64,000 bases of DNA from Mercenaria mercenaria. Its lineage: Eukaryota > Mollusca > Bivalvia > Venerida > Veneridae. The notes beneath the pieces are model-generated. The model was given only the letters and a program-made list of their open reading frames with translations, made no database searches and was not told the origin of the DNA. The translations under genes and the position numbers were made by a program. The stretch lies in contig NC_069366.1 of NCBI RefSeq assembly GCF_021730395.1, positions 88,586,501-88,650,500 of the forward strand. Reading direction: 5' to 3'. Shown piece by piece: positions 34,301 through 45,513 of this stretch (positions are counted from its first letter, which is position 1; every line of letters begins with the position of its first letter).

Positions 34301-37300
34301 CTTAAAATAGTTATTTACTATCGAAGTCTACACCAGGAAAAACAATCCTCATAACTGTGATTTGAATTTTGACAGAGTTATGTCCCTTTTTAACTTAGAT
34401 TGTTTGGTAAAAGTTTTTGATAATTTTTTTTTTTTTTTTTGGATTTAACGCCGCACCGACACATGATAGGTCATATGGCGACTTTCCAGCTTTAATGGTG
34501 GATGAAGACCCCAGGTGCCCCTCCGTGCATTATTTCATCACGAGCGGGCACCTGGGTAGAACCACCGACCTTCCGTAAGCCAGCTGGATGGCTTCCTCAC
34601 ATGAAGAATTCAACGCCCCGAGTGAGGCTCGAACCCACATCGATGAGGGGAAAGTGATTTGAAGTCAGCAACCTTAACCACTCGGCCATGGAGGCCCCAA
34701 AGGTTTTGATAAAGTCAAATATCAGAGGATGGGAGCAAAATTTAAAGAAACTTTACTGTTGATGTCCTAAGGAAAATGACAACAAAGGGAAGAAATTCCC
34801 CGAAAAACTCTTAGTCCACTAAAATTATTAACAGGTACAGATGTGTCAAAATACACATTAACTTTGCAGGTACCATCCATGTTGTACCAAATAAAAGTGG
34901 TCCTTTACCTTGAAGCGAGCTATGTGCTCTGTACGTCGTCTCAATGTGGTGAACATTTGTGCCAAGTTTTTTTTTAAATCCTTCAAGCAGTTTAAGAGTT
35001 ACACATCGCACTCGAAACAAAGTTATATGACCTTTGACCCCTAAGACGGACACATAGACAGACAGACGGTCAGACGAACACCAAAATACGTTCCTTCGGG
35101 CGTATAGTAACAACAAAGGAATGGAGACGCAAGATATTACGTTTTCTACAGTTTTCACAATGTTTTACCTGCTGACCTACAGTTTGATCCCAGCTAACCC
35201 AGTAAAGATTTATTTTCATTTCGGCCGACGTCGACGATGGAATACGGATACATTGCGAACAGATAAGCTCATCTTTTCAACTTTGTCGCAGATGCGCAAC
35301 TTATAATATTGAAGAACCTTTCGGGAACGTGTTATGACGCTAGATCAAATACTTTTTGCGATATGCATAACAAAACACCTCTCTGGCGAACAGACAGACG
35401 GACAGACAAATCCAAATCTTATACTGTGCGGTAACATAATAAGCCAGACCTTACCATCATTATTGGAATGTTTTCCTACCACACATAAATTAAAATTTTC
35501 ATGTTGAGACGGTCCCCTTGAAAAATCGATCGTCTTAGGTGTTCACAGTCCACGTAGACTTAATTCGTAAATGTCTAATAATAGCATGATTATGACAATA
35601 ATGGCAACAATAGTAATATGACAGTTAATGTAACAGAATGACAATCAAGTTGAAAAGAATGTTTAAAAAGTACAATTGCATTTATTACATGAGTACCTAT
35701 AAATAGATACAATTTTGTGCTGAAAATGCTCCTGTTATCATTCTTAAATTATCATAATTACCAATAATGGCCCTGACGTCAGAAACAGAAATGACTTCGT
35801 GACATTTCATGGAGGTAAAACAGCAAATAGTTCAGTTTTAGTCTTGTTATCTTGAGCATAACGTCGCGTAACATTCTTCGCAAGAGGCCTGCAAATTCTA
35901 AGTATCAAAACACTTTCTATTGATTTACAGTAAAACACATACTATCAGCGATAACTTTATATCCGCCAACATACGTGAGTGTAGTAACTTGCGAATTCAA
36001 AGCTTTTGCGGAAAAATGGCAATATAATATCAGTTTATACAGGTCCCAATACATTTCGGGTATCACAAAATTGCAAATTCAACGTTTCGCGAATAAGAAA
36101 AAGGACAAATCAGAGCAAATTCACGAAATAATGTTTGCGCGAAATTACTGTGCTTTAAAGTAATTAAAAATTATTTTCTTTTTTAATAGGATCCATTCTA
36201 GTACCAGATTTGGAGACCAAGAGGGGGCAAGAAGTGCGGGAATTCCGAATGCTGCTTGACAATATACCAATTGGTATAGTAACATTTGGTGTGTTAGCCA
36301 ATAGACAGTTTTGTATAGAAGATATAACTTCGCCGTTGTTCGGATTTGACAGGAAAAGAACTGGTGAATGGTATTCTTCAGTAATTTTGATGAATCTTAA
36401 AATGGTGAAATGTAATATTGTTTAACATATGTTATGCGGCCAGTCAGATGACAGACTTTAAATGGGATTGGAAGAAACAAGATTTTATGTTGTTTCACAA
36501 ATTTTCTGCAGGTAACATGTATTCTTACGGTGAATTTAAAATCGGTGGTGTTTTAGCTTTGTTCATATTGACTTTGTACAACGCTTTCTGACGTTATTCT
36601 TTTACGTTTTCATTGTGAGAAAAAAATGGTATCCAAAATGTAGCATTTTTCAAATTCAATAAAAGAAGCCACCACAAAGTCAATAAAAGTTCCAATTGTT
36701 CACCTGAATTGCTATTAAATTTATGTTTAGACATTTTAGATAAATAGAACTTAACTGCGTAAAATGCTAAAAAAATAGGTTTGATTTAGTCTTTTCATGT
36801 AGAGAAATGTGCAACAGCGGAACTCTTTTTATAAGTTACATTTAAAGGAGTCCCAAAGTTAATGAATTACAGTAACCTGAACCTTCAGCCCAGTTCAGGT
36901 AAGAAAATCGCTACCTGATCCCATCAGAGTCAGTCTACTACTGAGTGCGTTACAATTAAAAAGATTTGTATTTCAAAATATTAATGTTTCAGAGCAATAT
37001 ATGCAAGGAAGTTACAATAAGCTTCTTCAAAAGAAAAAGTCTTGTCCACCTGAATTAATACCTGTTATTGAGCGGAAGATAGAATTAAACAGAAAAAGAT
37101 ATGAATCTATTTTAAGCGAGTCCGAAGTTGCCAAGGCCCTAGATGAACTGGAACAAGATTTTGATAAATTAGCGGCTAGATTGGAGCAATCAAAGCGTGG
37201 TAAGTACAATAAATTGATTAATACAGTCGAACCTGTATTAAGCGGCTAGTTAATGTTACTGCGTTAGGCAGGTCACTGCTTTGATAAGGTTAAGTTTATA

Positions 37301-38200
37301 ACAAAACCTCGGTTTGGGAAGTGAAGTGATCTACTGCTTAAGGACTGCTTATAAAAGGTGGTTGCAAAGGCAGGTTCAGCTGTTATAAGATGATACAAAG
37401 AAACTGTAACGCAATTCCTACCGCTAGGAGTATATTTTTGAATTGTTTCCGGTTTGCTGGTATGCTTTATCAGCGAGTGCAGTGATGAGTTGAACAAAAA
37501 CAGTTCTGTTCAGTTGTAAATTCAAAACAAAAGCGGGTGGGGAAAGTAGAACGATATATTTTCACAGTTTTCCTAAATAAAGTAATCTACAAATACATAA
37601 ACTCGTGTTCACCGATGTACCGTGATATTATCCCTATCAGTTTTTAGGTAGTAGACCCGTAATTACAATCGGCATTTTCCGGTCAATTACGTATCCTTTG
37701 TATGCGCTTTCGGTATTGTCCGTTTGTTAGGAAGAAAAATATTTTTGTTGGCCTGAGGATGCCAAAATCGCATACACAGAATGCGTTTTTGCACGGAAAT
37801 TTCCGATTGCCGTAACGAGTCCGTTACCTTAACTATTCATATATTTTCAGACGCTGAAGATGCACAAGAGTATTGGTTAATTGGAACAAGCTTCACCGCT
37901 GCTGATATTACAGCTACGATTCTAATGTTTAGGTTGAGGCTAATCGGCGTTGCTCCTCGATATTTGTCTAGCGAGAAACGACCAATTGTTCACGAATACT
38001 ACAACAGGATCATGAAAAGACCATCCATTCAAGAAATTGTTGACATAAATAACAGCACTTCGTCTTATGTGTATAAACAAACAGTAAAATTTTACGGTAA
38101 AAAGGCGCTCAAGATCGGACTTGTTCTTGGCTTAGTTGCAATAGGGTATGCGGGATATAGGGAGTACTCAAAAATACATAGAGGCCTTGCAAAGGCATAA
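31398..38200 (+). CDS. GDAP1-like glutathione-S-transferase-fold protein
   Basis: Five exons: 31398-31454, 31994-32186, 36190-36363, 36993-37199 and 37851-38200; phases join exactly and give 326 residues (vertebrate GDAP1 is 358). All introns have GT/AG ends. Residues 1-84 form the thioredoxin-like GST N domain (VTLYYFPSSYFSLK, EKNIPFKKRIV, NGEVPVLELDGEYIAES). The middle (about 143-211) is charged and coiled-coil-prone, corresponding to the GDAP1 alpha-loop. Next comes the GST C part (YWLIGTSFTAADITATILMF, KRPIVHEYYNRIMKRP). A hydrophobic segment near the C-terminus (IGLVLGLVAIGYAGY) is followed by basic residues, as in the tail anchor that places GDAP1 in the mitochondrial outer membrane, where it affects fission and redox state. 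Membership is clear; enzyme activity is not implied. It converges with tyrosinase A. Intron 2 is 4 kb and filled with repeats. Confidence 0.9.
32248..32485 (-). mobile_element. Diverged tRNA-headed SINE in intron 2
   Basis: It shares GTCATATGGCGACTTTCCAG-type text, GACCTTCC.TAAG.CAG.TG, GGGCAAGTGATT and AGTAAGCGACCTTA with the SINEs at 34424-34698 and 48004-48268, but is much more mutated. The small open frame across it is not a gene. It lies about 60 bp after exon 2 of the GDAP1-like gene. Confidence 0.65.
33420..34420 (+). repeat. 163-bp tandem repeat, six units
   Basis: TAAAGTCAAATATCTCTGTT starts units at 33441, 33604, 33766, 33930, 34093 and 34257 (162-164 bp apart). Each also has CTATTGACTTGAAACTTAAA and GAATTATGCCCC. 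It belongs to a repeat type preceded by a CGTCGGCGTCGG run that is widespread in molluscs. Confidence 0.88.
34424..34698 (-). mobile_element. tRNA-derived SINE, full length
   Basis: On the minus strand it begins GGGGCCTCCATGGCCGAGTG, with A box TGGCCGAGTGGTTAAGG and B box GGTTCGAGCCTCAC. A body (GGTGCCCGCTCGTGATGAAA) follows, ending in a poly-A tail (poly-T on the plus strand, 34424-34440). Target-site duplications AAAGTTTTTGATAA (34410-34423) and AAAGGTTTTGATAA (34699-34712) flank it, interrupting the 163-bp array. The A and B boxes are intact, so polymerase III transcription is conceivable. Confidence 0.88.
35581..35990 (+). repeat. Segment also present at 57585-57990
   Basis: AATAATAGCATGATTATGAC, ATAGTAATATGACAGTTA, ACATGAGTACCTATAAATAG, TTTTGTGCTGAAAATGCTCC and TGACATTTCATGGAGGTAAA are shared in order with 57585-57990 and partly with 58440-58520. 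It lies in intron 2 of the GDAP1-like gene, while the partner lies in intron 2 of tyrosinase B. Confidence 0.7.
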
Positions 38201-38983
38201 AAAACATAAAGCATATTTACAATTGAGAAGTGTCGAGGACATGCCCATCAAAGCATGAGGCATATGTAGGATTTAACCAATACATTATTGTAATTTAAGA
38301 TATGTAAAATATGTTGTCTGTAAAGCTTTAAAATTGTTTCGATCCACCGGTCGGCATACTTTTTCCGTTTCGAAGAAAAACAATCATAAATGGCTAAAAT
38401 GCGTGGACCATCGATGTATGAGGATTAAGGGGAAACGAGTTTTGTGCGTGCCCCCTCTAAAATGTATCTTTTATTTTTAGGGAGAATGAAATGAATATAC
38501 TAGTCATTTTGAAACATTTTAGCTCTATTTTCTGGCAAACTGTGTCACACAAGCATAATAATGTAGTTATTGAGGCGGGAGTCCTATGAGAAAGCCATGC
38601 GTTTAGATTATTTTCAAAATTGTATATCACATTTTGATGTATTAGTAAAAAAATGAAATATTCAAAAGTTATATTATAATATTATATTACCTGGGGATGG
38701 TTTGTTCAAAAATAAAATAACTAAACCAAAGGAAGCTTCACTCTGTAAACCAATCAGTATTGGCTGATTTTACTTTTAGAAAGATGACACAAAAGAAACA
38801 TTTAATAAATCAAAGCACGTTGCAAATTGAAGGCATGGTCCATCTGATATTGTCGAATAACCTTTGGAACGGTTAATTAGTGGTCTTTTGAACACACGGC
38901 TAAGTTGCCATATGCTGTCATGCTGAATTATCAAAAACGAATTTCCCTCCACCATTTCTATCTAACATATCCAATTTCTAAAG

Positions 38984-41900
38984 TCAGAACATTGTGTCAT
39001 TGGATGACGCATTATCTGAAAACCATGATGACTTATCAACATTGGAGCAATCAAAGACAAGTCTTATGTTTTCATTCTGGACCCCTCCACCAGAAAGTAT
39101 TCCTTGCCAAACACGAGACACTGCCTCCTCATACGTGCGCCCGTACACGTTTGGATCGTTGTTTGATATTTTCAAAACTCCTGAACATGGTTTAAATGCA
39201 GCCGGTACTGATTCAGGTATATGACAATGAGCTCGGCACATGAGACCACACGAGTGAACGGCAGACAAGATGACTTCGGTATGCTCTACTTCCGGAGATT
39301 TTATACCAATATATGTAGTAGCAGAGTCAACCGGTAAATGGCGGTCAATTAGGGCATAACCGGAGTAGTCTCCATTATAATTTAGCCCGTTGGACTGTAT
39401 TCTGACTTGCATTGCACCAGATTCGTCTTGAATACATCTCTGACTTATTGACGATATTTCGGTTGTATTTGATGACTGTTTAAACTGGTGTTTTGAATAT
39501 TCATGCCTGCTTCTTAGGAAATGTGAGAGTGGATTTTCAGAGGCACTAGTATATATAACTCTAACGGGGATAAACGCCCACTGTGCAACATCGACATGTC
39601 CATTGAGGACAAATGTGTTTTTGACGGGCGGCCTCAACAGGTCGGTTAAAGGCGTCTCGTGATAATATGGCATAGGGAGTAGCTGCATATACTCAGAGCC
39701 TAGAAATTGGGATTCATTCATAGCTGCGGATCTTGTCAAATCTTGATATATCCCAATGACACCTCCAGTAAATGCTCCATTATGATAGCCTCTAGTGCGG
39801 TTGGCAGATGCTGATGCTTTAAATATTGATCCAAGTGTTGGAAAGTTGGACGTTTTTTCATTTCCGGATTTATTGCTTCTTGTATCTAATGTTTTCTTGA
39901 CAGATCGTCTCATTCTGCCGGGCGCCATTCCGATTCTAGCAGCCTGTGTTCTTGGCTCCGAAGGTGGTGCTCTGAACCGTGGACCGATTGCTATTGTTGA
40001 TTCCTGAGAACGAGCCTGCATTACTGATGCCATAGAGCTAGGTGAGGCCGCTGAAGCAGCCCCACCAGCAGCTGCAAAACCTCTTGCCATAGGAGCAGGT
40101 CCCATTCTTGCCACTGATATACATCGCTGGCGTGCCAAATCACATCGCAAATATGGACTTGCGCAGAAAGGTTGCCACATAGAACAGGAAGGAGAACGCT
40201 CGTACTGGTACCAGAACTGTGTCCAGTAGCTGCGGTATCCGTCAATATTTCGATACTGGGGAAATCCATCCATTGGCCGTTCTGCAGCGTGGTGACCCAA
40301 AGTAGGGGGGTAATCAGTAGATGGATTTACTCCACAAAATGTCGCTTGTCTACTTCGAAATAGCTCCCATACGTAATCGACATATGCGTGGAGTAAGAAA
40401 AACACAGGGTCATGTGCCGCTGTATTTAAACCAGACAGTTGACCACCAACCCAATTATGTGGACCACCGTGGAAATGTTCTAAGTTAAACTCTTCCATTG
40501 CTGTAGGATATGTTATGTCTCTTACACGACATCTGGTAAGTATTCTTCTGATAATCTCCTTCGAAAATAGACAACTTTCACCACCTATATTTCTAGTTAA
40601 TTGCCCACCTGCCGCCGCCCAGTTAGCAAAGGGACCAGTTGTGACAAACCCATTACCGTTGCCAAGAAACGTCTCTGTCCAGATAATTGACTCAACGGGT
40701 TCCACCATATCGAAGTCAAGGGTCGAATCCCAATATGGTAGGGATATCATAGGATTTATCATGCGCAAATCTTCTTCAACTCTGAAAGTAACACTCATAA
40801 TTACACATTAGCAACATTCAAGTGTGACATACAATAAATGTTGTTGTTTTTTTAAATTACTGTATTACACGTTCCAGCGAGACATTTATTAGATGTATAA
40901 TACATAGTAACTATGCTACAAGTTTCAGCAAGACATATAATAAATGCATTTTACATAGAGGGTCAATTGCCTAAGACAGCTGAATAAAACAGTTTTGTCG
41001 TCACTTTACGAGTTCAGTTCTAAACTCTAGACTAGATTGGACCTGAAATGCACTCGGCAATTTCCGCGCGAGTTTGTATTCTCGTCTGTTATTTCGGCAA
41101 CCTTCGGCCTTAAATATAGATCATTTCAGCAATAGCTTCGGTGACAAACGGGAAATGCCGAAAATACATACGGATAAAACGTAATTACTGTTCACAGTTC
41201 CACTAGATTAAACCATGAATTTATTTAAGATTGTTTTGCTTAAAAGCAATTTTTTCATTACCTATTCTAACAAGTAAATTGTTTAAGTTTTGAAATATGT
41301 TCATTGCTGGACAAACATGTTATTAATAGGATAGTTATAATCAGATAAAAATGCAACAATGGTTGTCAGTATAATATTATGATATTATACAGTTTTGGTT
41401 TCGGACAAGGCGATTTTCGTATTAACTTACGAAGTACAATATAAATACATACAAAGCAAGATAGACCCTGTGCCAGCCAAGAAAATTTGGTCCACCATGA
41501 GCTGAAGTTATGACGATTCCCTGGTGCAAGTTGGCATACATATCATATTGTCCTGTCTAAATGGATGTAAAAATAACACATAGAATTGCAGGAATAATTA
41601 AGAATCAAATTAGAATTTTATGGCTTGAGCTTAAGATATATGGCTTATGCGTAAAATAGCAGGTATTAAATTCTCGAAAGGCGTACATAATATATTACTT
41701 TAGGGAACCGGAACAACTTTAAATAAGGTTTAAAGGAATAATCGTAAATTCTATCCATGCTGTGTATTTTGCACAGTTAACCGAAAGGAAAATAAGTTCT
41801 TTAATCAGAAAATATAAACTATTTTATCGAGTGGTATGTAAGTCAAAGATATATCTATTAGCAAAATATGTAAAAATGAGATTTTTTTAACAACTTCGAC

Positions 41901-44900
41901 TTCAACTATTTGAACAATCATAGACACATATTGCCGACCAAACTCATTTTCGTACTTCAGTTAAATAAACAAGTTTGCTAAATTTTAGAGAAAATGATCT
42001 GGATCAAAATATGCAAAAAGGCCAGATGCGTATAAAATCCAACAATTACTGTTTTCATCTGGTTAATGGCACTGTGGAATGCAAATCTTTCCCCATCGGA
42101 GATTCTTCGATATTCTCGTCTGATTCTGAATCCAGTCCTTGGAAATGTTCCATTAGCTGGTCCAGCATAACGCTTTTGCCTACCGCGGCGGACAAGCTGT
42201 GCGATACAATATAAATATAAAATACGTCATGAATATTGAATGTGATTTTTCCGAAATACCTAATTAATCATGCTTTTAAAGAATGAATTTTCTGAAAATA
42301 CAATAATATTTTCAAAAACAGAGATAAATCAAATTCTACTTTGTAGAAAAAATGATCCGGACGTACCGAATAACCTTCATCAGTGATGTTTAACGCTAAT
42401 GATGCATTACATATAAGAAACGAAATTGTTTTGTTATTTTTTTTCCTTTTAATCTTAACGGCTTTGGAAAGGAAACAAGCGGATTCATAGAAAAGGGAGA
42501 ATGCTTGAGAAATAGCGCCGGAAAGTATTGAATATCGAAATTCCAGAGAGCTTAAATGATTATGTTACTATATGATTTTAATATTTGTTTAACACGAAAT
42601 TTATATTCTATAAAAAGGCACAGTTTCCCAATGTACATTATGTTTTCAGTAAGTTACTTTTAAGGAGAAAATTTGAAATATTTAGAAATAAAATTTTTAC
42701 TAGAAAATGGCGGTTAAAATGGAGTCTTATTATTTTCTGTACAATTAATGTTTTATATATATTTTTTTTTTAATTATTGTATGTAAACATTGTCATTTGT
42801 AATGCAGAAATTGTATTAACATCGCTTGAATGTCATTCAACATGTTTTTCTTGATACATAAATAAAACTAGTCACTACCCGCCTAGCTTATAGATTTAAA
42901 TAAATACATAGCTATAGGTCGTTGCGGCATTTAATTGCCAAGTGCTAAATGCCAAAATGTTAATGCAAAGTTCTATTTACCAATTGCTTTAATGTCAAAT
43001 ATTGACTTTCATATGTCAAATTGTCAAATGATAAATGGTAATTTCTAATTGCCAAATGCGAAACAATAAATGCCAAATGCTTATTGATAAATGCTCATTC
43101 AAAGAAAGGGCTGAAAATATCAGTAGAAGAAAGTATTCTTTGAATAGGCATTGGCCTTCATTACATAACTTTGTTTCGATGAACCCTTTCTCCCCAAACA
43201 TATTAAACAGTTTCGGTCCCATGTTCCCATGACCGGTAAAACATGTTATTGCTTTAGACGAATAGAACGTCATTTGTTTTCAAGTACGGCTGAAACTCGA
43301 TATCTCCAACTCGCTTATCTCAAAATTACGACTATATCAAATACATTTTTCAAGTCCCGTCGCACAAAATATGATTTTAAGTATATCGGTTATCTCGAAG
43401 CAAAACGCTCGATCCCCGGGATTCGAGATACCCAGTTTCAACTGTAATTAAAAGTTCCGTTCATTATTTTTAGAGATACAAAACATTAATTACTGAAGTT
43501 AAACAATTTGACGATAAGTATTCATCGTTTGAGAAAAAAGCATTAGCTATTTTACATTTATCATTTGGCATTTGCGTTTAGTATAATTATATGATAGAGC
43601 ATTTGGTATGTAGCACTTAGCGCTAGGTATTTCGCGTTAAGCATTACATATTCCACATTTAGCATTTGGCAATTTGCATGACGCACTTGCCTTCCATAGT
43701 ATAACATATCTTTTTCTTGAAAATAAAAACGTTGCACTCAAAAATCCTTATTAATTCAGACAAATGGCCGTCTACAAGTAGAAAAAAAATCATCTTTTAA
43801 ATCATGATGATTAAATTTTATACACGCACACATGTGGTTTGCAACCACATTAAAATATCGGAAAACGGCCAACTGTAAAAAAATGCAGCTCATCTACCAA
43901 TCATAAAGCAGTACAACGTACGTGTGTTGTGTTTTTATTAAAAATAACATTCATTTTCTAGAAAAAAAAAAAACTACTTACACTGACGATGATTATTTAT
44001 GAATTTTTAATAGATTTTAAGACCTGAAACAGTGTATTCTGATAAACTGTCAGGTGTATTATACTGTCAGAAACTGAAAAAAAACAACAGATTTTAACAA
44101 AATATATTATCAGAATAAAACAGAACATAAACCAGTGCTAATAATAGCATTATCCTATTTTTGTTCTCCCCCCATGCGTAGAAATTATATTTGGCAGCTT
44201 CACTATGAAATTATCAAATATAAGCCACCGTTTTATGTAAATAAGTCACTGAAACAGATATATAAAACATCTGTAAGCTTTATGATAATAATCCTTTGCG
44301 TGATGTAATTTATAAAGTATTTACCGAACCAATGACTGAATTTATGTATCCTTTGTCCTTCTCAGTTATGTTGAAGTTGTTCCATTGTACGCTTCCTTCT
44401 TTCCATAGAAACTCTTTTAGACATTGAATATAGACGTCTTCGTTTGTTTCATACGTCTGACTGACGTCACCAGTTTTATTGCGTAGCAACTGGAAACATT
44501 CTATCAGCTCTACTGGCATATCTGCTTCTACAATCTGACCATTTCCTACTGGTAGCATCGTACACAATGAAACAAGTATTAAAAGCAGACGTTGCTGAAA
44601 ACAATAAGAGGCATTATGCCGTTCAAAATAATTACTTGAAAATTTAATTTAAAAATAGGATATGTTTTTAGAAGGATTATTTTCGATTAAAGGCAGAACG
44701 CATGTTTTTTCGTGTTCTAACATCTGCAGAATACCGAGGGATTCTGAAGATGTTATGGCACGGAATGTACATGCGCTAAAGCTATTCTAGCATAAAACGC
44801 ATAAAAACTATTAAATTAATAAATTACCCTTCGACGCCATTTAATTTCATGAAAAGCGCGGGAATGTTTGTTTTATCTAGTTGACGTCATTTAATTTTGA

Positions 44901-45448
44901 ATTATACGTTTTGGGGCCGTAACACGTTTACACTTTGTCACGGAACGCGCATATATAAAATGTGTTTTGACAGCGCCTGATGGCTAGAATCTCTCTGTTA
45001 ATACATGTTTACTATTCTGTTAAAACACCCCGAATAGTGACAAGAATAGCAGTGTTGTGCTAGAATAGTTTATAATACAAGATGATGTCTTGGAAGCATA
45101 GAACAAAAAAAACAACCAAGCAAAATAATAGCAGACTCAGTTTGACTGAGGTAATATCAAGAGCAACACTACTCACGCACCGCCTTAAAAGCTAAATTAT
45201 ATTATAGATGTATTTAGTCTGCTTAATAATAATGTTTTTCAATTTATTTCTTATTCTAAAATTGTTGGAATTTCTCTATGGCATATGAATTATAAGTTAT
45301 AATTTCAGATTAGCATTTTTAGAATTTTCAAGATAAAGCGAATAATTCAAGTATGTCATGACGTCTGTAAAATTGCTAAACGTATTAAAGATATAAATTA
45401 AATATAACCTTAATGATTACTACATCAACTTACCCATATCAGCGTCAT
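38984..45448 (-). CDS. Secreted tyrosinase A (type-3 copper protein)
   Basis: Five exons in transcription order: 45448-45434, 44594-44325, 42196-42050, 41556-41453 and 40781-38984; phases join and give 777 residues. Start ATG is in exon 1 (MTLIW), and exon 2 supplies the signal-peptide core (RLLLILVSLCTMLPVGNG). CuA ligands are His155, His164, His173 (NLHQG, SAHGG, GWHR); CuB ligands are His283, His287 (HGGPH) and His310 (HAYVD). The domain also shows REYRRISDGERFAFHSAI, SLPYWDSTLDFDM and DPVFF. A Gly/Ala/Ser-rich linker with a dibasic RMRRSVKK site precedes a long C-terminal domain with several Cys and no membrane segment. Tyrosinases oxidise phenols to quinones; bivalve members act in shell, periostracum, pigment and immunity. 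Residue 309, usually His, is Leu here. Intron 2 carries a foldback element. Confidence 0.93.
42921..43686. mobile_element. Foldback element FB-3, copy A
   Basis: The left arm (from GTTGCGGCAT, 42921 to about 43090) has AATTGCCAAATGC-type units. The right arm (about 43545-43686) has the inverse GCATTTGGCAATT units, clearly 21 bp long (for example GCATTTGGTATGTAGCACTTA), with a 7-bp sub-period. The same element is at 55190-56159, so it was there before the segmental duplication. It lies in intron 2 of tyrosinase A. Confidence 0.75.
43287..43444. mobile_element. Tc1/pogo-like MITE with TA target
   Basis: The ends CGGCTGAAACTCGATATCTC and GAGATACCCAGTTTCAACTG are imperfect inverted repeats flanked by TA on both sides. 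TIRs reading CAGTTGAAACT...TATCTCGAA are typical of pogo/Tigger-like elements. It is nested in FB-3; the same copy is at 55765-55923. Non-coding. Confidence 0.65.
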
Positions 45449-45499
45449 TGTTACAACGTACAGTCCAAAAATGAAAACACCGCTGGATGTGTTACAGAA

Positions 45500-45506
45500 T
45501 TTTATA
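45500..45506 (-). promoter_or_regulatory. TATA box of tyrosinase A
   Basis: TATAAAA on the minus strand, 52 bp upstream of the start codon, conserved in sequence and distance in tyrosinase B (63471-63477). Transcription would then start near 45470-45476. The foldback element FB-4 begins only about 8 bp further upstream. Confidence 0.65.
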
Positions 45507-45513
45507 GGCTTTT

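Larger units (their letters stand above)
33168..35580. mobile_element. Composite element with about 75-bp terminal inverted repeats
   Basis: The left end (33168-33245: TTAGACATTTACGGATTAAG ... TTTTTCAAGGGGACTGTCTC) is inverted at the right end (35497-35580: GAGACGGTCCCCTTGAAAAA ... CGTAAATGTCTAA). Inside are CGTCGG repeats (33398-33420), a 163-bp array (33420-34420), a nested SINE, and a 34811-35130 segment ending in ACAGACAGACGGTCAGACG. The locus at 57580 (CATAAACCAGTATTAATAAT) lacks it and shows the joined flanks. No transposase frame. It sits in intron 2 of the GDAP1-like gene. Confidence 0.7.

Noticed and set aside
34811-35158. 115-codon minus-strand frame
   Set aside because: It lies in a dispersed repeat containing GTCGTCTCAATGTGGTGAAC and ends in ACAGACAGACGG repeats typical of bivalve non-coding elements.
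39795-40811. Plus-strand frames of 63-98 codons opposite the tyrosinase A exon, also found opposite tyrosinase B
   Set aside because: They are conserved only because the antisense exon is conserved; no start context, splice signals or domain.
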